Assembly: GCA_016931895.1 (NCBI GenBank)
Contig: JAFGDY010000208.1
Location: 1 to 64,000, forward strand
Reading direction: 5' to 3'
DNA length: 64,000 bases
DNA from: Anaerolineae bacterium
Lineage (GTDB): Bacteria > Chloroflexota > Anaerolineae > 4572-78 > J111
The notes below the pieces were generated by a model. That model did not search any database. It was not told where the DNA came from and was given only the letters and a program-made list of their open reading frames with translations. Shown here one piece after another: positions 42,766-51,919 of the stretch. Position numbers and translations under genes: made by a program. Positions within the stretch are counted from its first letter, which is position 1. Every line of letters starts with the position of its first letter.

Positions 42766-45069
42766 ATGGAAAGCGCAGAATTCAAACAATTGCTCAAAGA
42801 GGGTATTGACAGCGTGGCTAACCGGCAAAACAAAACCGTGCGAAAGGTAGAGCAAGAAATTGGCGAGGCGTTGCATATCTCGCCCCACACGGTTCAACGC
42901 TGGAAACGAGGCTTTGTGCCAACCGATATGCAACGGGTGGAATTTATGATCTCGTATTGTCACCAGAACGGGCGGGTGGATAGAGCATGGGCGCAACGAT
43001 TTCTGGTTCAGGTTGGCCATCCTACCCCGGCTGTTGTTGTTGAGCGCTTCTTTCCCAAAGTGCCGGCGCAAGACGACCAGCCGGCATTGCCGCGCCTTTA
43101 TCACAATTTACCGCCTCGCTTTGGAGAGTTTATTGGCCGCGAGACCGAAGTAGCCCGCGTTTTGGAATGGGTGCAAGATTCGCGCTGGCCCCTGGCCGCC
43201 ATTGAGGGGATAGGGGGCATTGGCAAAACCAGTTTGGCCCTTGAAGTGGCCCATCGCTGCCTGCCCGGCGCGCAACTGGAGATTGACAATCCCTTTGAGG
43301 CCGTCGTCTGGACCTCGGCCCGCGACCAGGCCGATTTTAACCTGGGCCTGGAACAGGTACTCGATGCCATTGCCCAGGTTCTTGACTATCCCTACCTCAT
43401 GCAACTGGAACCTGAATCCAAAGCTACGGCCATGGATAAATTACTGCGCAGTCGCCGCACGCTGGTAATTGTGGATAACTTTGAAACCATTACCGATCTG
43501 GCCCTGGTCAAATTCCTGGAAAAAACACCGGAGCCAAGCCTGGCCCTCATTACCTCCCGGTACAAACAACTGCGCCGGGTATGGGACATTCCCCTGTATG
43601 GCCTGACCAATGAAGAAACCCTCACCCTTATTCGCCGCCATAGCCACCGGATTGGTTTGAACATGGTGGCCGGGGCTGATGATGAAATTCTGGGTCGGCT
43701 GGCGGCGGCTACGGGCAATAATCCCAAGGCCGTTATTCTATCATTGGGTCTCATCAAACAAAAAGGCTTGCCCTTCAACACGGTGGTAGACGAATTATAC
43801 CAGGCCAGCCAAATTGTGGAAGAGGTGTTTGATTACATTTTTGCCGAGGCCTGGAAATTGATAGACGTGAACACCCGCCAGGTGCTATTGGCTATGCCTC
43901 TCTTTGTAACCACGGCCAGCCGCGAAGCCTTGTCTGCCGTATCGGGAATAGACGGCTTTGATTACCATAAAGCCATTGAGCAATTGGTAGGTATGTCGCT
44001 GCTTGAGGCCAGCGAGGCCCTGGATGTGAGCCAGCAGCGTTACCAGATGCATCTGCTTACCCAGGCTTTTGCCCGAAAGGAACTGGGCGTTGATATTACC
44101 CTCACTCCCATCGGGGAGACTTCATCCGCAAAAATTTCTGAGCTAAAAACAAACTTCTATACCTACTTTGCCCAATTGGGCCAACATAAAATTGGCGGGC
44201 AATTTTGGGATTTTGTTTTAAGTAGCACCGAAAAATGTGAAGAAATATACCGGGAGTTGCCTAATTTGCTCATCGCCCTAGAATGGGCTGATGAAGCCAA
44301 AAATTGGGAGACCGTTCTATCACTGACCAAAACAATTGTCCATCCCATTTACTATCAGGGCAAGCTAGATAAACGCATCCGGTGCAGCCAATATGGTTTG
44401 GCCGCCGCCAATAAACTGGGCACAATGGAAGATGAGGTATGGTTCACCATTCAGGGGTTGGGATCGGTATATCTGTTACGCGGGGATTATGAAAACGCCA
44501 AAAAATATCTAACGCAGGGTCTTGAACTGGCCCAAAAGCATAACCTGGCCAATGGGATCGCCCTGGGTGAAACCTATCTGGTGTACATGGCCCTGCAAGC
44601 GGATGATTTAATGACGGCCCAAAAACATGTTGACCTGGCCCTAAACTATGCGCAAGGCCCTTTATTCAAATATCGCGCGCATCAGGTGGCCGGCCACGTG
44701 GCCCGGTATCTACGCAATTACGAACAAGCCAAAGAATATTATCTGGAAAGCACTAGATTTTTGGAAGGGACAGGTTACCTGGATACGTCAGACGTTTGGT
44801 TAGGTTTTGCCCAACTGGGCATGAAAGAGTATGAAAAGGCAGAAGACCATTTTCGGCACTACCTGGATACCTATGGCAAATACGGCAACCAGCGGGTGGT
44901 TGGCATGGCCAAGCTTGGCCTGGCTATGTATTATGAAGTGCAAGAATTGTGGTCAGAAGCAGCCGAGTTTGCGCATGAGGCCCACCAACTGCTCTCGCAA
45001 ATGAACGCCCAATGGGAATTGAAACAGGTTAAAGACTTAATGGAACGTTTGGAAAAAGTTGATCACTGA
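42766..45069 (+). CDS. STAND/NB-ARC-type ATPase with HTH and TPR-like repeats
   Basis: A 767-residue regulator. The N-terminal 90 residues contain an HTH (VEQEIGEALHISPHTVQRW). The nucleotide-binding domain has Walker A GIGGIGKT (148-155, Lys154), Walker B TLVIVDNFET and sensor ALITSRYKQL, followed by a winged-helix region. Residues about 470-767 form TPR-like helical repeats (LGSVYLLRGDYENAKKYLTQ is one). The ATG at 42766 is chosen over an upstream TTG at 42745 because AGGGGGA lies about eight bases before it. STAND proteins switch on by oligomerising when the repeat domain meets a signal. Next to a kinase and phosphatase, it is likely a transcription factor or a sensor of infection or stress; which is not shown. 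Confidence 0.88.
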   Translation: MESAEFKQLLKEGIDSVANRQNKTVRKVEQEIGEALHISPHTVQRWKRGFVPTDMQRVEFMISYCHQNGRVDRAWAQRFLVQVGHPTPAVVVERFFPKVPAQDDQPALPRLYHNLPPRFGEFIGRETEVARVLEWVQDSRWPLAAIEGIGGIGKTSLALEVAHRCLPGAQLEIDNPFEAVVWTSARDQADFNLGLEQVLDAIAQVLDYPYLMQLEPESKATAMDKLLRSRRTLVIVDNFETITDLALVKFLEKTPEPSLALITSRYKQLRRVWDIPLYGLTNEETLTLIRRHSHRIGLNMVAGADDEILGRLAAATGNNPKAVILSLGLIKQKGLPFNTVVDELYQASQIVEEVFDYIFAEAWKLIDVNTRQVLLAMPLFVTTASREALSAVSGIDGFDYHKAIEQLVGMSLLEASEALDVSQQRYQMHLLTQAFARKELGVDITLTPIGETSSAKISELKTNFYTYFAQLGQHKIGGQFWDFVLSSTEKCEEIYRELPNLLIALEWADEAKNWETVLSLTKTIVHPIYYQGKLDKRIRCSQYGLAAANKLGTMEDEVWFTIQGLGSVYLLRGDYENAKKYLTQGLELAQKHNLANGIALGETYLVYMALQADDLMTAQKHVDLALNYAQGPLFKYRAHQVAGHVARYLRNYEQAKEYYLESTRFLEGTGYLDTSDVWLGFAQLGMKEYEKAEDHFRHYLDTYGKYGNQRVVGMAKLGLAMYYEVQELWSEAAEFAHEAHQLLSQMNAQWELKQVKDLMERLEKVDH

Positions 45070-45233
45070 AATACACCCCATTATTGCAAAGCCTTCCAGC
45101 CTGTGATAAACTAATATTTAGATTAAGATCGAGTTTGTGGGCAAACGTCATTCGACTCCCACTTTTACGCCAACGGCCACATGACCACACCGCCCAAATT
45201 TTAGGTATCCTGCCACTTTAATGGGGATGTATT

Positions 45234-47048
45234 ATGTTAACCAAAGATACTATTTTGGAAGACCGGTATCGGATCGAAACTGTGCTGGGTCAGGGGGGGA
45301 TGGGCACGGTGTACCGGGGTTTTGATACCAATTTGCAAACAGCGGTGGCCATTAAGGAGAATTTTTTTCAAACCAGCCACGCGATAACCCAGTTCAAACG
45401 AGAAGCCCTGATCCTGGCCAAATTACGCCATCCCTCGTTGCCGCGCGTTACGCACCATTTTAGTGTGGGCCATCAACAATACCTGGTGATGGATTTTATT
45501 GAGGGAGCCGACTTGTGGCAGCTTATCCAGAGTCAGGGCCATCCCCTTGATGAACGCCTGGCCCTCATCTATATCTCGCAGATATGCGATGCGTTAGCCT
45601 ACCTGCATAGTCAAAGCCCACCCATTATTCACCGGGATGTCAAACCCCAAAATATCAAAATTACCCCCGACGGACGGGCAGTGTTGGTTGATTTTGGGAT
45701 TGCCAAAGAGCAGGTTTCCGGCGAAAAAACCATGACCGGCGCCAAAGGCGTAACGCCAGGTTTCTCGCCGCCGGAGCAATACAGTGGCGCCGGCACCGGC
45801 CCGGTTTCGGATATTTACTCGCTGGGAGCCACCCTTTACGCCCTGCTCACCAGCCAAAAACCGCCCGACAGCATCAGCGTGCTGGTCAAAAGTCAAAAAT
45901 TCATCCCGGTCAGTCAGATAAACCCAATGATCACTCCCGCAGTTTCCCAGGCGATTAGCTGGGCCATGGAACTGGAAACCACCCAACGCCCCCCCACCAT
46001 GCAAACCTGGCAGAACAGGCTGCAAGAGATTGAAACCAGGGTCAGCCCGGCTACTCAGATTGCCTCCGGCGAACAGAGCAAACCGACCATGGCCGGAGCC
46101 AAACGGGTTTGGCTGGTAGATGACCAGGGTAATAAGTATCCCTTCAGTACTGAACAATGCCTGACCATAGGCCGGCTGGCAATCAATACCATCAAATTGA
46201 ATTCCCCGCAGGTTTCGCGGCGACATGCCTCGGTGGCGCTGGTTGGGCAGCGCTGTATGGCCTACGATGAAGGCAGCGCCAACGGCACTTTTATCAATGG
46301 CCGGCCGGTAGGACGAACAGGGATGGAATTGCGGCCTGGCGACATCCTGGCCGTTGGCCCCGTTCAATTCCGGCTGGAGAGGCTACCTGCCGCTCAGCCA
46401 CCTTCCGCCTCAAAACCTGTTCAGCCCGTGTCCCCGCCACCGGTTCAAGCTGCCCCCGGCATTGGCCCACGTGATGATGAGCTAACCGGCCTGGCCGGAA
46501 TGACCCAAATGCTCACCCTCAACATCGCCCACAAAGTAGAGGCGATGAGCAATATTCAGGTGGCCGTGCTGGCCCTTGTTTTGATTGGGGGGCTGGTGCT
46601 GGCCACCTATTTTGTCGGCGACTTTATTCAGGACAATATCCCCTGGCTCTGGCAACTTTTTCCCTTTTACTATATTGCCGGGCCGTTGGCTTATGTTTTG
46701 TCCCGCCGCAAAGGAACGGCGTTTTTGGTGCATGCGCCCACACACGTTTTGGTTTTGTCAATCGCCTGGTCTACGCCCCAATATTTCAGCTTTATTCTGT
46801 CGGGTCTGGTGGGAGGAGCCGTGATGGAAGGCATTTTTGGCCTTCCCAAATTACCGGATTGGCTACGCTATCCCCTGGGCCTGATGCTCACCTACGCCGC
46901 CAGCCTGCTCGTCCTCATTCTATCTACCACTATAACTTATGATTATACAGAACTTATTGGCGCGGCCTTGATTGGATTTTTGATTTATCTCATCAGCGAA
47001 ATTCAAAAAGGCGTCCAACAGGCGCGCTCAACATTGCGCCGAAAGTAA
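45234..47048 (+). CDS. Membrane Ser/Thr protein kinase with FHA domain
   Basis: A 604-residue kinase. The kinase domain (about 10-265) has the glycine loop LGQGGMGTVY, Lys41, the catalytic HRDVKPQN (Asp135), DFG (Asp153) and an APE-equivalent FSPPEQYSG. An FHA domain (about 300-385) reads LTIGRLAINTIKL, SRRHASVAL and GSANGTFING, which binds phosphothreonine. A Pro-rich linker leads to a C-terminal region with about five membrane helices (440-595), which is unusual since most bacterial kinases of this kind have a single span and an outside sensor domain. Read with the PP2C gene 50 bases downstream. The FHA may bind autophosphorylated kinase or a substrate. Confidence 0.93.
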   Translation: MLTKDTILEDRYRIETVLGQGGMGTVYRGFDTNLQTAVAIKENFFQTSHAITQFKREALILAKLRHPSLPRVTHHFSVGHQQYLVMDFIEGADLWQLIQSQGHPLDERLALIYISQICDALAYLHSQSPPIIHRDVKPQNIKITPDGRAVLVDFGIAKEQVSGEKTMTGAKGVTPGFSPPEQYSGAGTGPVSDIYSLGATLYALLTSQKPPDSISVLVKSQKFIPVSQINPMITPAVSQAISWAMELETTQRPPTMQTWQNRLQEIETRVSPATQIASGEQSKPTMAGAKRVWLVDDQGNKYPFSTEQCLTIGRLAINTIKLNSPQVSRRHASVALVGQRCMAYDEGSANGTFINGRPVGRTGMELRPGDILAVGPVQFRLERLPAAQPPSASKPVQPVSPPPVQAAPGIGPRDDELTGLAGMTQMLTLNIAHKVEAMSNIQVAVLALVLIGGLVLATYFVGDFIQDNIPWLWQLFPFYYIAGPLAYVLSRRKGTAFLVHAPTHVLVLSIAWSTPQYFSFILSGLVGGAVMEGIFGLPKLPDWLRYPLGLMLTYAASLLVLILSTTITYDYTELIGAALIGFLIYLISEIQKGVQQARSTLRRK

Positions 47049-47098
47049 AACGCCAGCAGCGCAAATTCAACTTCTCCCTGGAAAACAGGAGGTTAAAC

Positions 47099-48235
47099 AT
47101 GAAACATCAACTCAATCAAATTGACGATAACCTGGTCCTGACCCTGGGGTTATGGCCCGGCTTGGGCCTATCTTATCAAGGCCCTGGCGTTTTGCCTATT
47201 GCTTTTTCGGTTACAGCAGGCGTAACCATAGGACTGATTGTGATTATTGTGGCCGCCCTCATCCTGTTACTCTGGCTTAGAAAAAAGAAGCGAGTACCAC
47301 CTGTTTTTCCCGCCGTCCCTCAACCCGACGACGACATTACCGTCCCGGTAGTTTCCCAAGATTTGGAAGACACCAAACCCAGCCTGCCTGTGGTGGAAGA
47401 AGCAAAGACAGATGAGACGGCGCGCGTTATCACTGTAGGCGAACCTGAAACCACGCCTATCTCGGGCCTGCGCCCGGAGGGAATTGGCTGGCAAATTGCC
47501 GGTTTAACCGACGTAGGGTTGAAACGCGAATTGAATGAAGATAGTATGTTGATGATAGAAGCGGAAATGCCCAACCTTGGCCCCTATGGCATCTATGCCG
47601 TGGCCGATGGGATGGGCGGGCACGAAAAAGGTGAAGTAGCCAGCCAACTGACCCTCAATGCCATTCAAGCTCAATTCACCCAACACCCGCTCAACGCGTC
47701 CCCAGAATCTTTTGACGATTGGCTCAAGGCTGCCGCCACGGCCGCCAACGAGATCGTATTGGCGCGCCAAGGCCAGCCCAATGGTCAGGAAAGAAAAATG
47801 GGGTCTACCCTGGTGATGGCCCTGATCACAACCGGAGAGGCGCGTATTGCCAATGTTGGCGACAGCCGCGCCTATCACCTCACCGGCGCCGGCATTGAAC
47901 AAATCACGGAAGACCACTCCCTGGTGGAACGCCTGGTGCAGATTGGCCAGATTACGCGCGAAGAGGCTCGCGTGCACCGGCAACGCAACGTTATTTATAA
48001 CACTATTGGCGACAAGCCAAATCTGGAAGTCAGCCTCTACCAGCTCACCCTGCAACCGGGCGACAGGCTTTTGCTGTGTTCCGATGGCCTCAGTAATATG
48101 GTGACCGACGAGGAGCTATTGGACATCAGCCGCAACCATAGTTCAGCCGCCGCAGCCTGCAAGGTTATGGTTGAAGCGGCCAAATCCGCCGGCGGTAATG
48201 ATAACATTACCGCCCTCATTGTGCAGATAGCCTAA
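47099..48235 (+). CDS. Membrane-anchored PP2C-type protein phosphatase
   Basis: A 378-residue metal-dependent Ser/Thr phosphatase. A single membrane helix (about residues 38-62, GVTIGLIVIIVAALILLLWL) is followed by Arg/Lys-rich stop-transfer residues and a Glu/Pro/Thr linker. The PP2C domain (about 130-378) has GLTDVGLKRELNEDSM, YAVADGMGGHEKGEVAS (two metal-binding Asp residues), ANVGDSRAYHLT, ITEDHSLV, and SDGLSNMV, and ends with GNDNITALIV. It follows the kinase gene by 50 bases and probably reverses its phosphorylations. AGGAGG precedes the ATG. Confidence 0.94.
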   Translation: MKHQLNQIDDNLVLTLGLWPGLGLSYQGPGVLPIAFSVTAGVTIGLIVIIVAALILLLWLRKKKRVPPVFPAVPQPDDDITVPVVSQDLEDTKPSLPVVEEAKTDETARVITVGEPETTPISGLRPEGIGWQIAGLTDVGLKRELNEDSMLMIEAEMPNLGPYGIYAVADGMGGHEKGEVASQLTLNAIQAQFTQHPLNASPESFDDWLKAAATAANEIVLARQGQPNGQERKMGSTLVMALITTGEARIANVGDSRAYHLTGAGIEQITEDHSLVERLVQIGQITREEARVHRQRNVIYNTIGDKPNLEVSLYQLTLQPGDRLLLCSDGLSNMVTDEELLDISRNHSSAAAACKVMVEAAKSAGGNDNITALIVQIA

Positions 48236-48250
48236 AGAAAGGAGCAAAAA

Positions 48251-48814
48251 ATGGTAGCCCTTGCCAAAGCGGAATATCCCCAAGACTTAGTCACCGCCGA
48301 AGAGTTGTGGCAGCTATCCGGTGATAAAAATTACGAGCTAGTTAGAGGAGAACTTGTTGAAATGACCCCACCAGGAGGAAAACACGGCAATATTGCTCTG
48401 GAAATTGGTTGGCTCTTGCGTAACTTTGTCCAAACCCAGCAACTGGGCAAAGTAATGGTAGAAACCGGCTTTCGTTTGACCACCAACCCCGACACCGTCC
48501 GCGCCCCGGATGTCTCCTTTTTGTCCGCGGCAAAAATCCCGCCCGGCGGCCTGCCCGAAGGTTATCTTACCGGCCCGCCTGATCTGGCCGTGGAAATTGT
48601 GTCGCCCCACGATACAGCTTCAGAAATTCAAGATAAAGTTCAGGATTACCTGGCCTATGGCGCCCAATTGGTGTGGGTTATTTATCCCCAACAGCAAATT
48701 GTTATTGCCCATCACCCCGATGGAATGGCCCGCATCTTGCGAGAAGCAGACACCCTATCCGGCGAAGCCATTCTCCCCGGCTTTTCGTGCCAGGTAAAAG
48801 ATATTTTTAGCTAA
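48251..48814 (+). CDS. Uma2-family (DUF820) putative endonuclease
   Basis: A 187-residue PD-(D/E)XK fold protein of the Uma2 family. The diagnostic parts are YELVRGELVEMTPPGGKHG, RAPDVSFLS (catalytic Asp), PDLAVEIVSPHDTASEIQDK (the E-V-S core with catalytic Glu) and WVIYPQQQIV. Uma2 proteins are abundant in cyanobacteria and Chloroflexota and their activity is not proven. It starts 15 bases after the phosphatase stop with AAAGGAG upstream, so it is in the kinase-phosphatase operon. Confidence 0.92.
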   Translation: MVALAKAEYPQDLVTAEELWQLSGDKNYELVRGELVEMTPPGGKHGNIALEIGWLLRNFVQTQQLGKVMVETGFRLTTNPDTVRAPDVSFLSAAKIPPGGLPEGYLTGPPDLAVEIVSPHDTASEIQDKVQDYLAYGAQLVWVIYPQQQIVIAHHPDGMARILREADTLSGEAILPGFSCQVKDIFS

Positions 48815-48821
48815 AATCAAC

Positions 48822-50399
48822 TTGACCCTCAAACTCACCGCGCTCAAAAACTTTGTTTCAAACAACCTGTCCGTTCAATTGGCCCTCATCGCCGGAGCGA
48901 GCGGCCTGGTTTATGCCCTTGTCTTTACCTGTCGTTTTCCCCTGATCAATCTTTACGCCACCATTCCCCCGGTTGACTACACCAAACTAACTGACTATTC
49001 CGCCGGTGGCTTGACGGCCTACCTGCTTGGCATTGGCGCCTTATTTTGGCTTTACCTCCGGGCCGTGCAACTGGTAGCGCCTGCCAATGGCCGGTCGCCA
49101 GCAGTCGGCAGTCGTTTTGTGCTTTTAAGCAGCGCGGTTCTGGTTTTTATCTCCATTTTTTCCTATCCCTTAACCGCCATTGACCTTTTTATCTACGCTC
49201 TACACACCCGCGGATGGGCCTTATACAATTTACTGCCCCAGACCACCCCACCCCAGGCCCTTCCCCCCTCTGAACCCTGGCTGGCTTTGGCCGCCGAATG
49301 GGGCGATAATCCCTCGCCCTACGGGCCGATGTGGGAGTTACTCTCGTTGGGCGCGTTTTACCTGAGTGGAGGCGATTTTTTGGGCCATTTGATTGCCCTA
49401 AAAATTGTGGCGGCGCTGGCCTACCTGGGCTGTGTTTGGCTGGTTTACCAAACGCTCCGGCAACTTCAACCAAAGTGGGCTGTCACCGGAGCCATTGCTT
49501 TTGGCTGGAGTCCGCTGGTTTTGCTGGAAAGCGGGCAAAACGGGCACAACGATATTGTGATGGTCTTCTTTCTGCTGGCCGCCCTCTGGACTTGGGCCAA
49601 ATGGGCCACCAATCGCTCCAGGGAAGACCAATTCATCCTCAATTCATACCTGCTATTGACCTGTCTATTCTTCGCCCTTTCTATTTTGGTTAAATTTGTC
49701 ACCATCATCATTGGGCCTTTTCTACTGATAGGCATCGCTACAACTTATGCCAAGTGGCGGCAACGCTGGTCGGCCCTGGTTGTTTTCGCCACGCTCACTG
49801 GCGGTCTTGTGATCCTGGCTATGGTTCCGTTCTGGCCCGGTCTGGATAACTGGGCTGTCCTCAAAACCGGCAGCGGGGCCGGACGTTCACTTTTGGCTTT
49901 ACTTGTGCTGAGTCTCAGAGGTTGGCTGGGCACCAACACCGCCTTTGACCTTACTCATAATATCATCCTGGTCGTTTTTGCCCTGCTTTATCTTTACTAC
50001 CTGGCCAAAATAATTTACCTGCTTCTCCATAACCCGCAAATGACCCCATCCCACCGCCTCCCCGGTTCAACCCATGTTTATATTCCTGTCGCTGCTTCTT
50101 TTTCTGTTTTGTTCTGGTACGTTCTTTTAGTGGCGCCGGTTTTTCATGCCTGGTATTTGCTGTGGTTTATGCCATTAGCGATTCTGTTGCTGCCCTATCG
50201 CTGTCCCTTTGTGGCCAGCACCGTTTTTTCCATTACCGCTTTACTGGTGATCCCTTATTTTGAAACCATCCGGGTGTGGTATCCAATCTTATTGGAAAAT
50301 CATCTGTGGGGACATCTTATCGGCGTTCCTTTTCTCATCGTTCCCCCCGCCATTGCCATCTTCTGGCCAATTAGCCCGTCAGAAAATTCTGAGGTATGA
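48822..50399 (+). CDS. Integral membrane GT-C-type glycosyltransferase
   Basis: A 525-residue protein with about 12 membrane helices. The first loop contains FSYPLTAIDLFIYALHTRGW, with an Asp in the place of the GT-C catalytic/metal Asp, followed by ALAAEWGDNPSPYGPMW, a pattern of polyprenol-phosphate-mannose dependent mannosyltransferases (DUF2029/GT87-like). It probably extends lipoglycan or cell-surface glycans using a lipid-linked sugar from the outer side. The start is uncertain: only TTG at 48822, eight bases after the Uma2 stop, fits the frame, and no strong ribosome site is visible. The donor sugar is unknown. Confidence 0.75.
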   Translation: MTLKLTALKNFVSNNLSVQLALIAGASGLVYALVFTCRFPLINLYATIPPVDYTKLTDYSAGGLTAYLLGIGALFWLYLRAVQLVAPANGRSPAVGSRFVLLSSAVLVFISIFSYPLTAIDLFIYALHTRGWALYNLLPQTTPPQALPPSEPWLALAAEWGDNPSPYGPMWELLSLGAFYLSGGDFLGHLIALKIVAALAYLGCVWLVYQTLRQLQPKWAVTGAIAFGWSPLVLLESGQNGHNDIVMVFFLLAALWTWAKWATNRSREDQFILNSYLLLTCLFFALSILVKFVTIIIGPFLLIGIATTYAKWRQRWSALVVFATLTGGLVILAMVPFWPGLDNWAVLKTGSGAGRSLLALLVLSLRGWLGTNTAFDLTHNIILVVFALLYLYYLAKIIYLLLHNPQMTPSHRLPGSTHVYIPVAASFSVLFWYVLLVAPVFHAWYLLWFMPLAILLLPYRCPFVASTVFSITALLVIPYFETIRVWYPILLENHLWGHLIGVPFLIVPPAIAIFWPISPSENSEV

Positions 50400-50467
50400 T
50401 TAGGAAAGGGATTGGTAGAAGGAGGACAGGTTTTATTCTCTAAAGTTCACCTTCAACTAAAAACGCT

Positions 50468-51139
50468 ATGGGGATAATTCAAAAAATGGACAAAACTATC
50501 GCCATCCTGGGCGGAACCGGGAACGAAGGGCCGGGCCTGGCTTTACGCTGGGCCAGGTCGGGGTACAAAGTCATCATTGGCTCGCGTCAGGCGGAAAAAG
50601 CTGAGGCTGTAGCCGCTGCACTCAATCAAAAGTTGGGCCAGAATTCAATTCAGGGTTTGTCCAACTTGCAAGCCGCCCAAACCGCCGAATTGTGTGTGTT
50701 GACCGTGCCTTACCAGGTTCAGGAAACTATACTAACCTCGCTACGCGAAACCTTGCAGGGCAAAATCCTGGTGAACGTGACCGTGCCGTTGCGGCCCCCT
50801 AAAGTCAGCCACGTTAACCTGCCGCCGGGTCGTTCTGCCGGGGAAGAAGCCCAGGCCACCTTGGGCCAGGGCGTGCGCGTGGTGACAGCCTTTCAGAACG
50901 TAGGTGCCGGCCACCTGGCCAAAGAGGAAGGCCCCATTGATTGCGACGTTCTGGTTTGCGGGGACGATAAAGAAGCCAAAGCCGCCGCCATTGCCCTGGC
51001 CGAGGCTGCCGGGATGCGTGGTTTTGATGCGGGTCCCCTGCAAAACTCGGTGGCGGTGGAAGCCCTGACCGCCGTGCTCATCGGCATCAATATTCGGCAT
51101 AAGGTTAAAGCAACGGGGATTAAACTGACCGGAATTTGA
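50468..51139 (+). CDS. npdG: F420-dependent NADP oxidoreductase (NADPH-dependent F420 reductase)
   Basis: A 223-residue Rossmann protein exchanging hydride between F420 and NADP. It begins IAILGGTGNEGPGLALRWARSG (shortened: ILGGTGNEGPGLAL), with IGSRQAEKAE as the NADP 2'-phosphate contact. Further family text is VTVPLRPPKVSHVN, AFQNVGAGHLA and CGDDKEAK. An upstream ATG gives MGIIQKMDK; the start could equally be the Met seven residues later (MDKTIAIL). It lies four bases upstream of the F420 ligase gene. Confidence 0.88.
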   Translation: MGIIQKMDKTIAILGGTGNEGPGLALRWARSGYKVIIGSRQAEKAEAVAAALNQKLGQNSIQGLSNLQAAQTAELCVLTVPYQVQETILTSLRETLQGKILVNVTVPLRPPKVSHVNLPPGRSAGEEAQATLGQGVRVVTAFQNVGAGHLAKEEGPIDCDVLVCGDDKEAKAAAIALAEAAGMRGFDAGPLQNSVAVEALTAVLIGINIRHKVKATGIKLTGI

Positions 51140-51142
51140 TGA

Positions 51143-51910
51143 GTGGATATGAATGGTCTACATCTCATCCCTTTACTTGATATTCCCTTGATCCAGCCCG
51201 GCGACGATGTGGCCGGCTTGATCTTTACGTCTGTTCAAAAAGCGGGGCTGTTCTTAACTGACCACGACATCGTGGTTATTGCCCAAAAGATTGTGTCCAA
51301 AGCCGAGGAAAGGTTTGTACGGCTGGCTGACGTCAACCCTTCGGCCCAGGCGCAAGAGCTGGCCCAAATCACGGGCAAACCCGCCGCGCAGGTGGAAGTG
51401 ATCCTGTGGGACACCGCCCGGATTATCCGGGCCAAAAAAGGGATATTGATTGTAGAACATAAGTTGGGCTTTATCAGCGCCAATGCCGGGGTAGACCACT
51501 CAAACGTGAGCGATAAAGAGGACGTGCTGCTCCGCCTGCCCCAAGACCCCGATGACTCGGCCCGCGCCATTCGCCAACGCCTGGCCGCGTTGAGCAGGGC
51601 ACGCCCGCCGGTGTTGATCATTGACAGCCACGGGCGGCCCTGGCGCTTGGGCGCGGTTGGCGTTACCATCGGCTTGAGCGGGCTGGCCCCGGTGCAAAAT
51701 TTACGCGGCACGCCTGACTTGTTCGGCCACCCCTTGCAAGTCACCGAGGTGGGGTTTGCCGACCAGATTGCCGCCGCCGCCAGCCTGTTGATGGGCCAGG
51801 CGGCAGAAGGTTGCCCGGTGGTGATTGTGCGGGGGCTTTCCTTTACACCAGATGAACAGGCCAGGGCGGCCGATGTTCTCCGCCCCAAGGAAAATGATCT
51901 GTTTCGATAG
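51143..51910 (+). CDS. cofE: Coenzyme F420-0:L-glutamate ligase
   Basis: A 255-residue enzyme adding glutamates to F420-0 to make F420. It shows the start LIPLLDIPLIQPGDD, the segment VVIAQKIVSKAE, WDTARIIRAKKG, GFISANAGVDHSNVS with the conserved Asn/Asp/Ser metal and GTP site, and IDSHGRPWRLGAVGVTIG. The nitroreductase-like FbiB extension of actinobacteria is absent, so it is a stand-alone CofE type. The start is GTG at 51143 or ATG at 51149; neither has a strong ribosome site, consistent with coupling to the upstream npdG gene. Other F420 genes (cofC, cofD, cofGH) are not in the window. Confidence 0.9.
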   Translation: MDMNGLHLIPLLDIPLIQPGDDVAGLIFTSVQKAGLFLTDHDIVVIAQKIVSKAEERFVRLADVNPSAQAQELAQITGKPAAQVEVILWDTARIIRAKKGILIVEHKLGFISANAGVDHSNVSDKEDVLLRLPQDPDDSARAIRQRLAALSRARPPVLIIDSHGRPWRLGAVGVTIGLSGLAPVQNLRGTPDLFGHPLQVTEVGFADQIAAAASLLMGQAAEGCPVVIVRGLSFTPDEQARAADVLRPKENDLFR

Positions 51911-51919
51911 AGGTTGCTG

